Shown here piece by piece: positions 46,201 to 47,654 of a stretch of DNA of 47,654 nucleotides. The stretch is from Puteibacter caeruleilacunae (GTDB taxonomy: Bacteria > Bacteroidota > Bacteroidia > Bacteroidales > Prolixibacteraceae): assembly GCA_005217565.1 (NCBI GenBank), contig SJCO01000025.1, positions 3,059 through 50,712 of the forward strand, read 5' to 3'. Numbering within the stretch: position 1 is the first letter of the stretch; every line of letters starts with the position of its first letter. The notes beneath the pieces were generated by a model that saw nothing but the letters and a program-made list of their open reading frames with translations, was not told the origin of the DNA and made no database searches. Made by a program: the position numbers and the translations under genes.

Positions 46201-46743
46201 ATGAAACAAATACTAGCTATCATCCTGGCAATGGTTTCCTTATCAACTTTCCCACAAGATAGTCGCTCCAAAGATGGAAAAGGCTTTAATTCGATTTTTC
46301 AAAAATTGAAAGAAGGAAAGAAAAAAGGAGTTGTGACAGGAGTATTAAAAGTAAAGTATTGTGACGGAGAAGTTATCTCTGAAGTATTCTCTGAATCTTC
46401 TGCTACCCTTCAAATAAAACCCGATGCTAACGAAATCTATGATGTGAGTCATAAAACGTATTTAACGAAAAACGACAACATGAAGGTTGAATACACGACC
46501 TACAACTACGCCAATTCAATCAAAATTTATACAGATAAAGAACCATATCATCTGAGTTTGATTGATGGAGCATGCTTAGGGGTTATTAACGGAATCAATT
46601 ACCAGTATGTGCAAACAGAGGATAAAGAATTACTAATACTTCACTTTTCCAAAGATATTGGCTTAAGTCCAGGAAAATGTTTTACTTCCGCTGAATGCTA
46701 TATACTGAAAGGTAGTATTTTAATTTTCTGCATTTCAAAATAG
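46201..46743 (+). CDS. Small secreted protein of unknown family, paralogue B
   Basis: A 180-aa protein with a Sec signal (ILAIILAMVSLSTFPQ). It matches the 44992 protein along its length, sharing GKGFNSIFQKLKEGK, the IKPDANEIYDVSHKTYL block, YTTYNYANSIKIY and YHLSLIDGAC. The C-terminal third is less similar and has two extra cysteines (KCFTSAEC), which may form a disulphide. The family is unknown to me. The arrangement A-middle-B suggests duplication around the 45605 gene. Confidence 0.75.
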   Translation: MKQILAIILAMVSLSTFPQDSRSKDGKGFNSIFQKLKEGKKKGVVTGVLKVKYCDGEVISEVFSESSATLQIKPDANEIYDVSHKTYLTKNDNMKVEYTTYNYANSIKIYTDKEPYHLSLIDGACLGVINGINYQYVQTEDKELLILHFSKDIGLSPGKCFTSAECYILKGSILIFCISK

Positions 46744-46882
46744 TCTAACAATAACTGTTTTAATGAAATGAGTGAATCTATATCTAAAAGATTTGCTCAT
46801 TTCTTTCCGACAGACAAAAGTCTTCTATGCTGTAATCCAAACAGTCAATGCCCAGATTCCCTTCGACTCTCCTAAAGCGATA

Positions 46883-46912
46883 ACCGTTCGTTCCTTATAT
46901 ACTACCGTTCGT
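46883..46912 (+). promoter_or_regulatory. LytTR-type binding site: two ACCGTTCGT repeats
   Basis: ACCGTTCGT occurs at 46883-46891 and 46904-46912, 12 bases apart (21-base period). Both copies fit the published LytTR consensus [TA][AC][CA]GTTN[AG][TG], as does the 12-13 base spacing. The motif is about 130 bases before the 47042 gene, and a LytTR-type gene end lies at the window edge. Confidence 0.7.
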
Positions 46913-46954
46913 CATTATCTTTCTAAAATGCTTATTCCCAACTAAAAAAACATT

Positions 46955-46962
46955 TATATTAG
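46955..46962 (+). promoter_or_regulatory. Possible -7 element of the 47042 gene
   Basis: TATATTAG matches 7 of 8 positions of TAnnTTTG, 42 bases after the second LytTR repeat and 79 bases before the ATG. That order suits activation from upstream. Confidence 0.4.
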
Positions 46963-47041
46963 GATAAGAATAGAATGAATCCCCCTACCGAAGCAAGACT
47001 TATAATCAACCTATTAATAACTAATAAACTATTTGAGTTTC

Positions 47042-47488
47042 ATGAAACGATCAATCCAATTTTCAACACTATTCACTGTATTACTTATTGCAAGTATTAT
47101 TTTAACTTCAGGTAAACCCAAAAAGAAGAGCCCAATATTTGGCACATGGAAACTAGTTAGTTGCAAGATCAATAACAAAGATATTAAGGGAGGTCTCGCA
47201 AACCGCACTATGGCCTTCAAGGAAGATTACACATTAGCAGCAATTACCAATTCTCGAAACATCGAAGAAAGTCGAACTATGGGACAATTCTTTCTTGCTA
47301 ACGACACTACATTCATCTCGTTGCACGTATCCAGAACAGGAAAACCGGCAAAGCACTCTTACACGTACAATTTCTACGTAGAAAACGACTCCTTACACTT
47401 GATTGGAAACTACTATAGAGGGATTCCCGGCCATCCGGACTTATTAAGTGTAATGCACAACGAAGAATGGTGGGTAAGGGTAAAATAA
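47042..47488 (+). CDS. Small secreted lipocalin-like protein
   Basis: A 148-aa protein. I use the ATG at 47042, because the TTG three codons earlier adds nothing to the signal. The N-terminus is a Sec signal (FSTLFTVLLIASIILTSG). The mature protein opens with FGTWKLVSCKINNKD, the common start of small lipocalin/calycin-like domains in Bacteroidota (DUF4488 and relatives). Alternating strands follow (TMAFKEDYTLAA, GQFFLANDTTFISLHV, YTYNFYVENDSLHLIGNYY), ending in NEEWWVRVK. Such proteins are thought to bind small hydrophobic ligands, but the assignment is by pattern only. It is probably regulated through the LytTR repeats upstream. Confidence 0.75.
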   Translation: MKRSIQFSTLFTVLLIASIILTSGKPKKKSPIFGTWKLVSCKINNKDIKGGLANRTMAFKEDYTLAAITNSRNIEESRTMGQFFLANDTTFISLHVSRTGKPAKHSYTYNFYVENDSLHLIGNYYRGIPGHPDLLSVMHNEEWWVRVK

Positions 47489-47510
47489 CCTCAACCTCAC
47501 TTCCTCTCTC

Positions 47511-47550
47511 AATGAATGCCATCTTCTCCATGAAGAAGGTGGCAATCATT
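47511..47550. terminator. Terminator between convergent genes near the window end
   Basis: A 16-bp stem (47511-47526 with 47535-47550) with one mismatch and one G-U pair and an 8-base loop, 23 bases after the lipocalin-like gene, followed by GTTTCGTTT. It probably serves both this gene and the incoming - strand gene. Confidence 0.6.
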
Positions 47551-47583
47551 GTTTCGTTTACTAAAAACAACAAGTCTTTACTT

Positions 47584-47654
47584 TCATCCTATCAATCCCT
47601 GCCAACGATTTTCAAACTCTTCGACCCTTCTTCGGGCAACAGGAATTACCATTC
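47584..47654 (-). CDS. C-terminal end of a LytTR-type response regulator (truncated)
   Basis: The last 22 codons of a - strand gene run off the window edge, reading MVIPVARRRVEEFENRW and then QGLIG before a TGA at 47584-47586. The IPVARRR-EEF pattern is the usual final strand and helix of a LytTR DNA-binding domain. The rest, presumably a receiver domain, is outside the window. The LytTR repeats 670 bases away support the reading, although the tail is short. Confidence 0.5.
   Translation of the reverse strand, partial: MVIPVARRRVEEFENRWQGLIG

Noticed and set aside
47313-47573. 86-codon open frame on the - strand
   Set aside because: Antisense to the lipocalin-like gene and crossing its terminator; no family features.

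Overview
The window looks like chromosomal DNA from an AT-rich member of the Bacteroidota, probably a Bacteroidales/Marinilabiliales-type bacterium. The evidence is two SusC/SusD glycan-uptake loci, two full-length hybrid two-component systems, a type IX secretion C-terminal domain, promoters of the TAnnTTTG type and A-rich leaders instead of Shine-Dalgarno sites. The taxonomic placement is inference from gene content and style. No tRNA, rRNA, CRISPR array, transposase or insertion sequence was seen.

Layout. Bases 1-1266 hold the 3' part of an amidohydrolase, followed by a small helix-turn-helix gene. Bases 1857-31483 are two adjacent polysaccharide utilisation loci (PULs) with the same plan. 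In each, a + strand hybrid two-component sensor/regulator diverges from a - strand operon of susC, susD, a DUF4959-type lipoprotein and a DUF4998-type lipoprotein. A hairpin follows, and then two secreted enzyme genes. The shared parts are clear paralogues, but the enzymes differ. PUL 1 has a GH92 alpha-mannosidase-type and a GH29 alpha-fucosidase-type lipoprotein. PUL 2 has two secreted beta-propeller proteins, one (518 aa) that I cannot place in a family and one (320 aa) resembling GH43/GH117-type propellers. A 1243-aa T9SS-exported surface protein and a DUF1961 lipoprotein follow.

From 36.8 kb the window is housekeeping: lysC-lysA (lysine/diaminopimelate pathway), then parE-parC-aroK on the - strand (topoisomerase IV and shikimate kinase). 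The last 2.7 kb encodes four small secreted proteins, two of them paralogues, and the very end of a LytTR-type regulator. A textbook pair of LytTR sites lies before the last small gene.

How it works together (inference from PUL biology): SusC/SusD import glycan fragments, the DUF4959 and DUF4998 lipoproteins probably bind glycan at the surface, the enzymes trim the glycan, and the hybrid sensor detects a periplasmic fragment and switches on its operon. The most distinctive observations are: swapped enzyme payloads behind a duplicated uptake/sensing chassis; long identical DNA tracts in the signalling halves of the two regulators; an 80-bp promoter module with fixed spacing before both regulators; the unplaced 518-aa protein; and a clamp-binding-like QMSLF tail on ParC.
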